NCBI GenBank assembly: GCA_030740295.1
Contig: JASLXP010000405.1
Location: 1 to 7,624 of the forward strand
DNA from: Planctomycetota bacterium
GTDB taxonomy: Bacteria > Planctomycetota > PUPC01 > JACPCR01
Reading direction: 5' to 3'
Length of the DNA stretch: 7,624 nucleotides
The translations under genes and the position numbers were made by a program. Shown here piece by piece: positions 1 to 5,923 of this stretch; the stretch's first letter is position 1; the number at the start of each line of letters is the position of its first letter. Under the pieces are notes generated by a model. The model was not told the origin of the DNA and ran no database searches. It saw only the letters and a program-made list of their open reading frames with translations.

Positions 1-482
1 ATCCAGAGGTCACCAGGTTGGGTCGCCGCTTCGTCCGGCGGGTCTGGGATATTGTCCTCGTCGGTCAGTCCACCGTTGCCATGGATCCCGGCCCCCAACA
101 TTTTCTCGAGTTCCTCGGAGTTGAAGCCAATTAAGTCGAGGTCGAAGTCCTGCTCTCGCAGATCGCTAAGTTCAATAGGCAAGAGCTCGAAATCCCATTC
201 AGCGTTTTCGCCGGCTCTGTTGTCAGCCAACCGATAGGCCTTCGCCTTCTCCGGTGTCAGGTCGCAAGCGACATGCACAGGAATCTCCTCAAGGCCAAGT
301 TGCTTGGCCGCCTTCCACCTGGTGTGGCCGACAACGATCACGCCATGTTCGTCCACGACTACTGGCTGCCGGAATCCGAATTCACGAATGGAATTCGCTA
401 CCGCTTCCACTGCCTTGTCGTTGAGCCTTGGGTTCTTCTCGTATGGCTTGACGTCATCCAATTTCCGCATCTCGATCTTCAT
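1..482 (-). CDS. ParB-like domain protein, N-terminal part; probable ParB-DNA methyltransferase fusion (partial)
   Basis: The frame reads from an ATG at 482 to the left edge, giving 160 residues without a stop. Residues 1-75 form a ParB/Srx-like domain: the start MKIEMRKLDDVKPYEKNPR, then the motif VVGHTRWKAAKQLG with GHTR at residues 52-55. It continues with LTPEKAKAYRLADNR and an acidic linker ending PPDEAATQPGDLW. In phage homologues that I recall, this exact layout is followed at once by an N6-adenine or N4-cytosine methyltransferase domain, which would lie outside the window. The likely role is therefore site-specific DNA modification, with the ParB-like part as a DNA- or nucleotide-binding module; the catalytic part is not seen here. 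The start is supported by AAGGGAGG just upstream. In its other frame the preceding gene would stop in an ATGA overlap with this start. Confidence is high for the ParB-like domain and moderate for the methyltransferase fusion. Confidence 0.85.
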   Translation of the reverse strand, partial: MKIEMRKLDDVKPYEKNPRLNDKAVEAVANSIREFGFRQPVVVDEHGVIVVGHTRWKAAKQLGLEEIPVHVACDLTPEKAKAYRLADNRAGENAEWDFELLPIELSDLREQDFDLDLIGFNSEELEKMLGAGIHGNGGLTDEDNIPDPPDEAATQPGDLW

Positions 483-755
483 GACCGGTCCTCCCTTGTG
501 GTTTTGTCCTTTCGGACGAGTAGTAAAAGAACAACCAATGAGGTCGGTGACCTCGTTTTCGCCGAATGCACCGGGTGAGTTTCTGACCCGGGCCAGTTTG
601 TCATCGATACGGGCACAGATGCTGGCCTCGGCATCGCCGCTGGCGAAGATGCCAAGCGGATTCAGCGCGGAGTCGCCATAGGCCCGGTTCTTGGCGACCA
701 GCAGTTCCTCAATCTCATGACACTTGGTCGAGATCCGTTCAGTCGTTGGCTTCAC
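479..755 (-). CDS. Small phage protein, MazG-like/DUF1599-like, with apparent frameshift near its C-terminus
   Basis: A GTG at 755 preceded by GGAGGGGAG starts a protein beginning MKPTTERISTKCHEIEELL. It carries the signature LLVAKNRAYGDSALNPLGIF (residues 18-37), then ARIDDKLARV (48-57) and NEVTDLIGC (67-75). This pattern of KNxxYGxS, RxDDKxxR and DLxGY matches small phage proteins annotated as MazG-like or DUF1599 (nucleotide-modification associated); I recall the family but cannot search. In these proteins DLIGY is followed by a hydrophobic helix. Here the frame reads SFTTRPKG instead, while the frame one base further on reads LLLLVRKDKTTREDRS and stops at a TGA overlapping the next gene's ATG (ATGA). 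The coordinates assume that corrected frame, giving 91 residues. Uncorrected, the frame has no stop and runs straight into the ParB-like gene. A pyrophosphohydrolase role is possible but not shown. Confidence 0.7.
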
Positions 756-829
756 CGCTCCCCTCCGTTTGGGAATAGCCACAGACGCCACGCGTTCGCC
801 CGTGTTGAAAAGTTGGTTTGAAGTCGAGC

Positions 830-844
830 CCTTGGCCGCCAAGG
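830..844. promoter_or_regulatory. Perfect 15-bp palindrome, operator-like
   Basis: CCTTGGC-C-GCCAAGG is a perfect seven-pair palindrome about one base. It overlaps a second inverted repeat, GCCGC (835-839) with GCGGC (846-850). It lies about 75 bases upstream of the GTG start at 755 and just downstream (minus-strand sense) of the palindromic terminator candidate at 868-898, where a promoter or operator for the last two genes would be expected. I see no convincing sigma-70 boxes here, so the regulatory role is inferred from symmetry and position only. Confidence 0.35.
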
Positions 845-867
845 AGCGGCGATAGCCCGTGTCGTCA

Positions 868-898
868 GAAAAGGTGGGGAAAATTTCCCGACCTTTTC
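868..898. terminator. 31-bp near-perfect palindrome, candidate bidirectional intrinsic terminator
   Basis: The two 15-base arms pair in 14 of 15 positions around base 883. The only mismatch is at 876/890. Outermost is G-C, then an AAAA/TTTT block, GGT/ACC, and the core GGGAAA/TTTCCC. Each strand therefore reads A-tract, GC-rich stem, then TTTTC, which is the layout of a bidirectional rho-independent terminator. It would end the long transcript of the replication genes about 490 bases after the primase stop, and separate it from the two genes starting at 755. The loop would be short unless the innermost A-T pairs open. A repressor operator is the alternative. Confidence 0.5.
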
Positions 899-1019
899 CG
901 TGGGCCGGTTCCGCTGGAAACGTGGATGGTCACCACCAGGTTGCCCCCTGTTCGCCCGTGTGCGATTGATGGAGAGGAGGCGAGCGCTTGGCCGCGTATC
1001 ACCAAGGATCGAACGGGGG

Positions 1020-1041
1020 CGCACGGGTTGGCCCGCGTGCG
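1020..1041. other. GC-rich imperfect hairpin
   Basis: CGCAC pairs with GTGCG and GGG with CCC across the loop TTGG, leaving a two-base bulge (1035-1036). No T-run follows on either strand, so it is not a standard terminator. It is listed because it lies in a long stretch without genes. Confidence 0.3.
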
Positions 1042-1085
1042 TTTGCCGTACGTGACAACGGAACCAACTCTGTGGTGTAGTGCGG

Positions 1086-1110
1086 CTGTTCCCACGCACG
1101 TTGGGGACAG
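1086..1110. other. 9-bp hairpin with 7-base loop
   Basis: CTGTTCCCA (1086-1094) pairs with TGGGGACAG (1102-1110) around the loop CGCACGT. As plus-strand RNA this is nine pairs including one G-U; as minus-strand RNA the same position is a C-A mismatch, leaving eight of nine. The better folding of the plus-strand copy could hint at a transcript opposite to the genes, but no promoter or plus-strand gene supports that. The six-T run at 1131-1136 is 20 bases past the stem, too far for a terminator. Confidence 0.35.
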
Positions 1111-1155
1111 GAAATCCCGGGAAGGAACCATTTTTTCTGTGTGCCGTCGAACCTC

Positions 1156-1381
1156 TTGCACTTTTTGATCCCCCCTCGCGCACGTACGCACAAAAGGCCA
1201 GAATTAGGGGTTTTGAGATATAGGGGATCAAAAAGAGCAAAAAGTAGTGAGAGGTATTATTAATGTGTATAGACACTGAACTTACCCTCTCCGAACCCTC
1301 CAACTTTTTGACTTTCTGATCGCGACAATTTGACGCGCAAAAAGTCGGGCTCATGACTTCTTGCACGATCAAAAAGTACTT
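1156..1381. repeat. Iteron-like cluster of CAAAAAGT motifs in an AT-rich island (candidate origin or operator array)
   Basis: Within about 225 bases, directly after the primase/helicase gene, the motif [TG]CAAAAAG(T) occurs repeatedly on both strands. Minus-strand copies are at 1160-1168 and 1303-1311, with a variant at 1311-1319. Plus-strand copies are at 1229-1235, 1237-1245, 1337-1345 and 1369-1377. Three copies carry an adjoining GATC (1167-1170, 1226-1229, 1367-1370). TTGCAC precedes two of them (1156-1161 and 1361-1366). The island also holds the AT-rich run TATTATTAATGTGTATA (1255-1271), the small dyad GTGT-ATAG-ACAC (1265-1276) and the palindrome AAGTACTT (1374-1381). Repeated sites next to an AT-rich stretch and a replication gene are the usual form of a phage or plasmid origin, but a regulator-binding array would look similar. 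No unwinding or binding evidence is available. Confidence 0.5.
1161..1235. repeat. Perfect 13-bp inverted repeat with 49-base spacer
   Basis: CTTTTTGATCCCC at 1161-1173 is the exact reverse complement of GGGGATCAAAAAG at 1223-1235. The arms contain two of the CAAAAAG motifs of the surrounding cluster, each extended by GGGGATC. The spacer includes CGTACG and a second AGGGG. The structure could be a cruciform or stem-loop at an origin, or paired binding sites. It is too short to be a transposon and I see no flanking target duplication. Confidence 0.55.
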
Positions 1382-1383
1382 AT

Positions 1384-3675
1384 TCACCTTGCCCGATAGC
1401 AACATGTTGGTCTGCCTCCCGTCTTCTTTTCTGTGTAATCGATACGTTGCTGTGCGAGTAAAGCGTCCCGCACCTCTTCCAGGTCTCGCACTGAAATCTT
1501 CATGCGCCTTGCCACCCGCCATGCCTCTGCCCACCGGTCACCATTCTTGGCGCGCCAGTCCGTCAGGATCTTCAGCATCTTCTTGCACCGAGCATCGAAC
1601 TCGTTCTCGGAGTAATGCTGCGTGAGGTGATAGAGCATCTTGCGCGTCTGATGTTCGACGACCGTCCACGCCCAATTGACTGCTGTCAGGGTGATCTTCG
1701 GATTGAGGGCATCCTCGCTGCACGCATAGACCAGAGAGAGACGGCGCGCCTTCTCCACGGCACGGGCCCAGATACCCATAGCCACATTATCTTCGTCCTT
1801 CCTTGCGACCCGGTATTCCTGAACTTCGAGTGACCGCAGCTCGCTCATACGCTTCTTTGCTGCATCAGACGCGTACGGCACAACGAGCGGTTTCGGATGC
1901 TCGTCACACATGTTCCCTTCGCCTGGCCTGAGGTTCGCCCACCAGCGTGCGGAGTTCAGCACACGCTCCGGGATGGGCGGCTCGTCAGGCTCCTGCCCTT
2001 CCCCTCGCTCACCCGCCTCAAACACCAACATGCGGGCCAGGAATCCGTTCGTCAGCATCTTGTCGCACAGCGATTCGTAGTAGTGCTTGGGAACGGCCGT
2101 GCCATAGAGAACAAGATTCGGCTGGTCGATGACCTCCGGCTCTTTTCCAGCCAGATCTCGACCGTGATAGAGACTTCCGCAGGAACTATAGAACTTCAGC
2201 AGCACCTGCATGATCTTCTCTTGACGCCCGTCCTTGCTCTTCGATATGCCGAGAAGGACAGCGTCAATCTCGTCGGTCTGGTAGAGCATGGAGCGGCACT
2301 TGATCATTCGATCCTCGAGTCCCTCACCGCTTCCAAAGGTGTCGCCAAGGTGTCGCAGGATTCCGGCCTCGGTCATGATCCGCTGGTTCACTTCGCGGGG
2401 ATAGTTCTTGCCCACGCCTGAGAATGCGAGGCCGAGCAGATACAACGAAGGACGCGCGCCGCCAGGCGCTTTCACCTTCCGACCGGCGAGCGCGGCTTGA
2501 AGTGCTAGGGCGCCGGCGAATGCAAGCGCGTGATCGGGAAACGGCGCGTACGCCAGCGTGTAATCCATGACCTCTGAAATGAAGCCAGGCACACGCAGCA
2601 ATTCTTCTGGCAGTGAGCCCGGATCTTCCTTGTCTGGTTCCGGAGGTAATTCGTCCTGCCCATTGCCTAAGATCAGCGAAAGGTCGACGACGTCGCCGGC
2701 CTGCGATTGTAGGTCTCCGTAGCCCTTGCCGTTCAAAGCTCGTGCGGCCGCGGCATAGTCACCGTTGTGTTCAAGGAGGGTGTAAACGGCGAACGGTTTA
2801 TAAGCAGTTTCGGGCTCGAACGGAGGAGCGTTTGAGCTGAACACATAGAACGTCCTGTTTTTCAGTGTCGCGGACGTGCCGCGTTCCTTCCCTGGCCGCC
2901 GCCAGTGCTCATTGTCGCCCGTTCGTATTTTCGCCCAGCCATGCGCTTCAAGCAGCTCTCGGATGTCACCACGTCGGTTGAAATCGTCCCCTGGCCGATC
3001 ACCTGTCTCAGAGCATGTTGGCCCGTCAACGACTTGAGGAAAGTGCTCATTCATCGACCAGGCCGCTTCGAGAAGCGTTTCACGTTCTTCGGTTGTTAAC
3101 ACGGGCAGGGCCGTGAACTTGCCTTGAATGAGCTCATAGCCGGGCGAAGTCGCGCAGAGGATCAGGCCTGCCTCGCCTTTGGTTTCGATGAGGGTTGGGA
3201 AAATTGCCCACTGTCCGTTTTCGTCCTGCCGAGGTCTGTAGTATTTGCCGCGATAAAAGACCTCCTCATTTGAGGCGACGACGATCATTCTGGTGGCCAG
3301 CTTCATACTGCCGCTCACCGGTGATTCGCAACGGTGGATTTCGTGGAAGCCCTTTCCCGGCGTCTTTTCGATGACCAGCTTTTTCAGAAGTGCAGCGTGT
3401 CCTTGCACTATCAGGAGTGAACGCCAGGCTTCGTACTTCTCGCCCTCGCAGTCGAAGTCGAGGCACTCCGCATGTCCAGAGACTTCACCCAGGACAACGC
3501 ACAGACGTTTGACGCCGTTGCTGAACCAGGCGTCGACCTCGTGCTTCGTTGGCAGCCGATCCTTGTACGTGCCCCAGCCTTTCAGGGCTGGACACTTCCT
3601 GTTCGAATGTGCCGGCAGGACACAAAGACCTGCGGCCTGATACTCGAGGGCGGTTTCCTTTAACGTCTGTCCCAT
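1384..3675 (-). CDS. Prim-pol / DUF3987 primase-helicase
   Basis: 763 residues; the ATG at 3675 follows AGGAG. The N-terminal part (about 8-215) resembles the bifunctional primase/polymerase (prim-pol) domain: GLCVLPAHSNRKCPALKGW (16-34), the acidic pair DFD at 73-75, TPGKGFHEIH with H111 or H114 as the expected active-site histidine, and IETKGEAG around 163-170. Residues 228-320 are a linker typical of phage primases, with DDFNRRGDIRELLEAHGW and KPFAVYTLLEHNGDY. From about 356 to 580 comes a DUF3987-type ATPase region. Its Walker A is SGVGKNYPREVN (419-430), ending GKN where classical P-loops have GK[ST]. A Walker B-like YQTDEID is at 465-471 and NGFLARMLVF at 543-552. The C-terminus (about 690-763) looks like a winged helix. 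The likely role is priming and strand opening during phage replication. It starts 8 bases after the helicase stop and is probably co-transcribed and translationally coupled with it. Confidence 0.9.
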   Translation of the reverse strand: MGQTLKETALEYQAAGLCVLPAHSNRKCPALKGWGTYKDRLPTKHEVDAWFSNGVKRLCVVLGEVSGHAECLDFDCEGEKYEAWRSLLIVQGHAALLKKLVIEKTPGKGFHEIHRCESPVSGSMKLATRMIVVASNEEVFYRGKYYRPRQDENGQWAIFPTLIETKGEAGLILCATSPGYELIQGKFTALPVLTTEERETLLEAAWSMNEHFPQVVDGPTCSETGDRPGDDFNRRGDIRELLEAHGWAKIRTGDNEHWRRPGKERGTSATLKNRTFYVFSSNAPPFEPETAYKPFAVYTLLEHNGDYAAAARALNGKGYGDLQSQAGDVVDLSLILGNGQDELPPEPDKEDPGSLPEELLRVPGFISEVMDYTLAYAPFPDHALAFAGALALQAALAGRKVKAPGGARPSLYLLGLAFSGVGKNYPREVNQRIMTEAGILRHLGDTFGSGEGLEDRMIKCRSMLYQTDEIDAVLLGISKSKDGRQEKIMQVLLKFYSSCGSLYHGRDLAGKEPEVIDQPNLVLYGTAVPKHYYESLCDKMLTNGFLARMLVFEAGERGEGQEPDEPPIPERVLNSARWWANLRPGEGNMCDEHPKPLVVPYASDAAKKRMSELRSLEVQEYRVARKDEDNVAMGIWARAVEKARRLSLVYACSEDALNPKITLTAVNWAWTVVEHQTRKMLYHLTQHYSENEFDARCKKMLKILTDWRAKNGDRWAEAWRVARRMKISVRDLEEVRDALLAQQRIDYTEKKTGGRPTCCYRAR

Positions 3676-3683
3676 CAGCGCTC

Positions 3684-5378
3684 CTAGAATGGGACTTCGT
3701 CGTCGTAAAACTGATTGGTGAAGAACGCCTCGTGGGCTTCTTCTTCATCGACGTAGGGCGTGTGCCAATCGGGCTTTTCGCCGAGGCGGTAGCCGATGAT
3801 GCTGTCATATTGCTCACCGGAGACGCTGCGCACCTTGATGCTCTTCGTCTTGCAGAGCGCGCCCTTTTGGGCCATTGCTACAGCTTCGTCGACGTTCTCA
3901 GGCATCGGAGCGTTCGAGCGTTTGCGCCACCAGGACTCCGCCTTCTCGCGTGTATATCCGTCGTGCTCGAAGCAGACCCATTCGGATTGATGCTGCCAGA
4001 GGCCGGTGCGGTATTCGACGCGCATGGTGCGTGGGGCGTCCTCGGGTGCGTCTCGCTTGTAGTGCACGAAGTAATCGACGCCCATGACGTCGTACTCTGT
4101 GGTCGCAATCTTGCCGGACAGGACGTGAGCGTCGGTCGCCTTCGCGTCGTGTTTCTTCTTTTCCGGCTCAGGAAACTCGTAGCCGCAATCAGGGCAGACG
4201 GTGTAACCGAGGGCGATCACCGATTGGCACTCAGGGCACTCTTTCGCCGGAGCTTCACCGTTGCCCTGTTCGTTCGTCTGCAGCTTGATGGCATCGACCG
4301 GGCCGTGTCGAAGGATGTTGCCGGCGAAGTCGAGGACAAGGCAGTCGGTTTTGTCTTCATGTAGACGGAAGCCCCTTCCCACCATCTGATAATAAAGTCC
4401 AGCGGACATAGTCGGTCGCACCATGACCACGCAGTCGATGTTGGGTGCATCGAAGCCGGTGGTCAGCACGTTGACGTTGACCAGGTTTTTGAGCTTTCCG
4501 GTCTTGAAGTCTTCAAGGGTGGCGTCCCGCTCGAAGGCGAGGGTGTCACCGAAGACAGTGCCGACTTCCTCGCCAGACTTCTTGGCCAACACCTGAGCAA
4601 TGTGGCGTCCGTGAGCCACGCCGCTGGAAAAGATAAGAACTGACTTTCGATCCTTGGTGTGCTCAATGATCTCTTTGCATGCCGCGGTCACGAGCTCATC
4701 GGTATCCATGAGCTCTTCCGTTTCCTTTGGAATGAACTCGCCACCGCGAACATGCAGATTTGAAGTGTCGACCTTGGCCTTGCTGGCCTTGCTGATGAGC
4801 GGACAGAGGTAGCCCTGAACGATGAGCTCTTTGACGCCGATCTCGTAGCAGACGTGATTCAGAAGATTGTCCGGGCCGCAGAGCTCGCCGGTCTTCATGC
4901 GGTATGGCGTGGCGGTCAGACCGATGAGACGGACGTTGGGATTGATGGTACGCGCATCCTTCAGGAACGACCTATACATGCCTTCGCCGTCAGGCGGCAG
5001 CAAGTGACTTTCGTCCACGATGATTAAATCGAACGGGCCGAGGTCGCATGCCTTTTTGTAGACCGACTGAATGCCGGCCACGATGATCGCCTGTTCGGTG
5101 TCGCGGCGTCGGAGTCCAGCGGAGTAGAGGCCCACATTCAGGAAGAGCTTTGGTGTAAGTGCATGAAGTTTGTCGGCAGACTGTTCCAATAGTTCCTTGA
5201 CGTGTGCGAGGATTAAGACGCGGCCGCCCCATTTGAGAACCGCGTCCTTGCAGATCGTAGATATGACAATCGTCTTCCCCGATCCGGTTGGCAGCACGAC
5301 GCACGGATTATCGTCGCGGGTCTGCAGATGGCTGTAGACGGCATTCACAGCCTCGGTCTGGTACTGCCTCGGCTTCAT
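3684..5378 (-). CDS. SF2 DEAD/DEAH-box helicase with zinc ribbon and SSB-like C-terminal tail
   Basis: 564 residues. Helicase motifs in order: N-terminal Q-like region RQYQTEAV, Walker A PTGSGKT (30-36), DESH (122-125), TATPYR (155-160), LTTGFDAPNID (305-315) and motif VI QMVGRGFR (331-338). A CxxC-x10-CxxC zinc ribbon follows at C381, C384, C395 and C398. After it comes a region typical of phage helicases of this type, RVEYRTGL then EWVCFEHDGYTREKAESWW (453-484). The enzyme is expected to translocate on or unwind DNA at forks or recombination intermediates; a UvsW/RecG-like task is inference. The last residues, FYDDEVPF, closely resemble the DDDIPF tip of bacterial SSB, which recruits repair and replication proteins. 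The ATG at 5378 overlaps the rusA stop as ATGA, so translation is probably coupled. Confidence 0.93.
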   Translation of the reverse strand: MKPRQYQTEAVNAVYSHLQTRDDNPCVVLPTGSGKTIVISTICKDAVLKWGGRVLILAHVKELLEQSADKLHALTPKLFLNVGLYSAGLRRRDTEQAIIVAGIQSVYKKACDLGPFDLIIVDESHLLPPDGEGMYRSFLKDARTINPNVRLIGLTATPYRMKTGELCGPDNLLNHVCYEIGVKELIVQGYLCPLISKASKAKVDTSNLHVRGGEFIPKETEELMDTDELVTAACKEIIEHTKDRKSVLIFSSGVAHGRHIAQVLAKKSGEEVGTVFGDTLAFERDATLEDFKTGKLKNLVNVNVLTTGFDAPNIDCVVMVRPTMSAGLYYQMVGRGFRLHEDKTDCLVLDFAGNILRHGPVDAIKLQTNEQGNGEAPAKECPECQSVIALGYTVCPDCGYEFPEPEKKKHDAKATDAHVLSGKIATTEYDVMGVDYFVHYKRDAPEDAPRTMRVEYRTGLWQHQSEWVCFEHDGYTREKAESWWRKRSNAPMPENVDEAVAMAQKGALCKTKSIKVRSVSGEQYDSIIGYRLGEKPDWHTPYVDEEEAHEAFFTNQFYDDEVPF

Positions 5379-5893
5379 CCGTCCTTCCTTCCATTGTCCC
5401 AGGACGAAATCCGCGCGATCACCCTACCGCCTTCGACCGGTCTCCGTTTTTCAACTTCCAGCCGTTCGATCTGAACGTCGTTGTGATACGCGCCACCCTT
5501 CTCCAGGGCGTCCAGCAGGGCCTTCAGCGTGTTGTCCACGTCGCGAAGTCGCCTGTCCGGAGGATAGAGCTCGATCTGAAGTTGAAGCGGGCCGAGGAAC
5601 GGATCGACTCCCTGAACGGCCAGGTAGCCGCTGATGCGTTCGCGGTATTCGCGGCCCTTTTTGCTGATTAGAGTGCGCGGGCCGACTCGACGATAGTAAT
5701 GGTTCAGCGATGGCGGATACGGCAGTTCGAGCTCGGTGAACTCCGAGTCTTCCTCCGGCAACTGCGACAGGCGATCTACCACGATGGATGTCAATGCCTC
5801 GCGCTCTTCGATGGTGTCGCAGCAGAGCCCGAGGGCTTCGTCTGAAGCCAATGCGCTTTCGACCGCGTCCACGATTTCAGTTCCGATCTTCAT
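5375..5893 (-). CDS. rusA: RusA-family Holliday junction resolvase with N-terminal extension
   Basis: 172 residues from the ATG at 5893. The RusA domain starts at about residue 54 with ELELPYPPSLNHYYRRVG. It contains RRLRDVDNTLKALLDALE, with the metal-binding acidic residues D118 and D120, and NDVQI with D139, matching the three catalytic aspartates known for RusA. RusA cuts four-way junctions, here presumably recombination or replication intermediates of the phage. RusA proteins normally begin at the LPYPPS strand, so about 50 N-terminal residues (rich in E, D, L and A, with a CC pair at 24-25) are extra. The start is uncertain: the SD before 5893 is weak. An in-frame GTG at 5947 follows AAAGGGAG closely, and the frame stays open to a GTG at 6034. 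The last bases overlap the helicase ATG. Confidence 0.88.
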   Translation of the reverse strand: MKIGTEIVDAVESALASDEALGLCCDTIEEREALTSIVVDRLSQLPEEDSEFTELELPYPPSLNHYYRRVGPRTLISKKGREYRERISGYLAVQGVDPFLGPLQLQIELYPPDRRLRDVDNTLKALLDALEKGGAYHNDVQIERLEVEKRRPVEGGRVIARISSWDNGRKDG

Positions 5894-5923
5894 GCTTCGT
5901 TCGTTGGTTGATGTTTGAGAAGT

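Larger units (their letters stand above)
794..961. repeat. Three direct copies of GCCCGTGT in the intergenic region
   Basis: GTTCGCCCGTGT occurs exactly at 794-805 and again at 950-961. The core GCCCGTGT is also present at 855-862 in the same orientation. They flank the two palindromes at 830-844 and 868-898. Short direct repeats in a non-coding stretch can be protein-binding sites, but these are short and GC-rich, so chance is not excluded. Confidence 0.3.

Noticed and set aside
1000..1016. GGATCGAAC, resembling the T-loop of a tRNA on the minus strand (GTTCGATCC)
   Set aside because: The flanking bases do not form a T-stem and no matching anticodon or acceptor stems are present at the right spacing.
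818..1168. Plus-strand open frame of 116 codons starting with TTG
   Set aside because: No Shine-Dalgarno site, a composition like non-coding sequence, opposite to every supported gene, and it runs across the 31-bp palindrome.
1161..1235. Terminal inverted repeats of a mini transposable element
   Set aside because: Only 75 bases, no target-site duplication seen, and the arms share the motif repeated across the surrounding region.
1205..1290. Minus-strand sigma-70 promoter (TTTTTG ... TATCTC and similar)
   Set aside because: The boxes are weak and several equally poor placements exist in this AT-rich island; no start site can be chosen from sequence alone.
752..1534. 260-codon minus-strand open frame whose TGA overlaps the GTG start at 755
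   Set aside because: Its first third lies over the primase/helicase gene in another frame, and the rest is R/P/S/T-rich with no recognisable domain. It crosses the repeat cluster and the palindromes. All minus frames are fairly open here because stops are rare in GC-rich sequence. The GTGA overlap alone is not enough.
3549..4364. 271-codon plus-strand open frame
   Set aside because: Lies antisense over the helicase and the start of the primase/helicase gene; its valine/leucine/arginine-rich composition is the usual shadow of a GC-rich coding strand.
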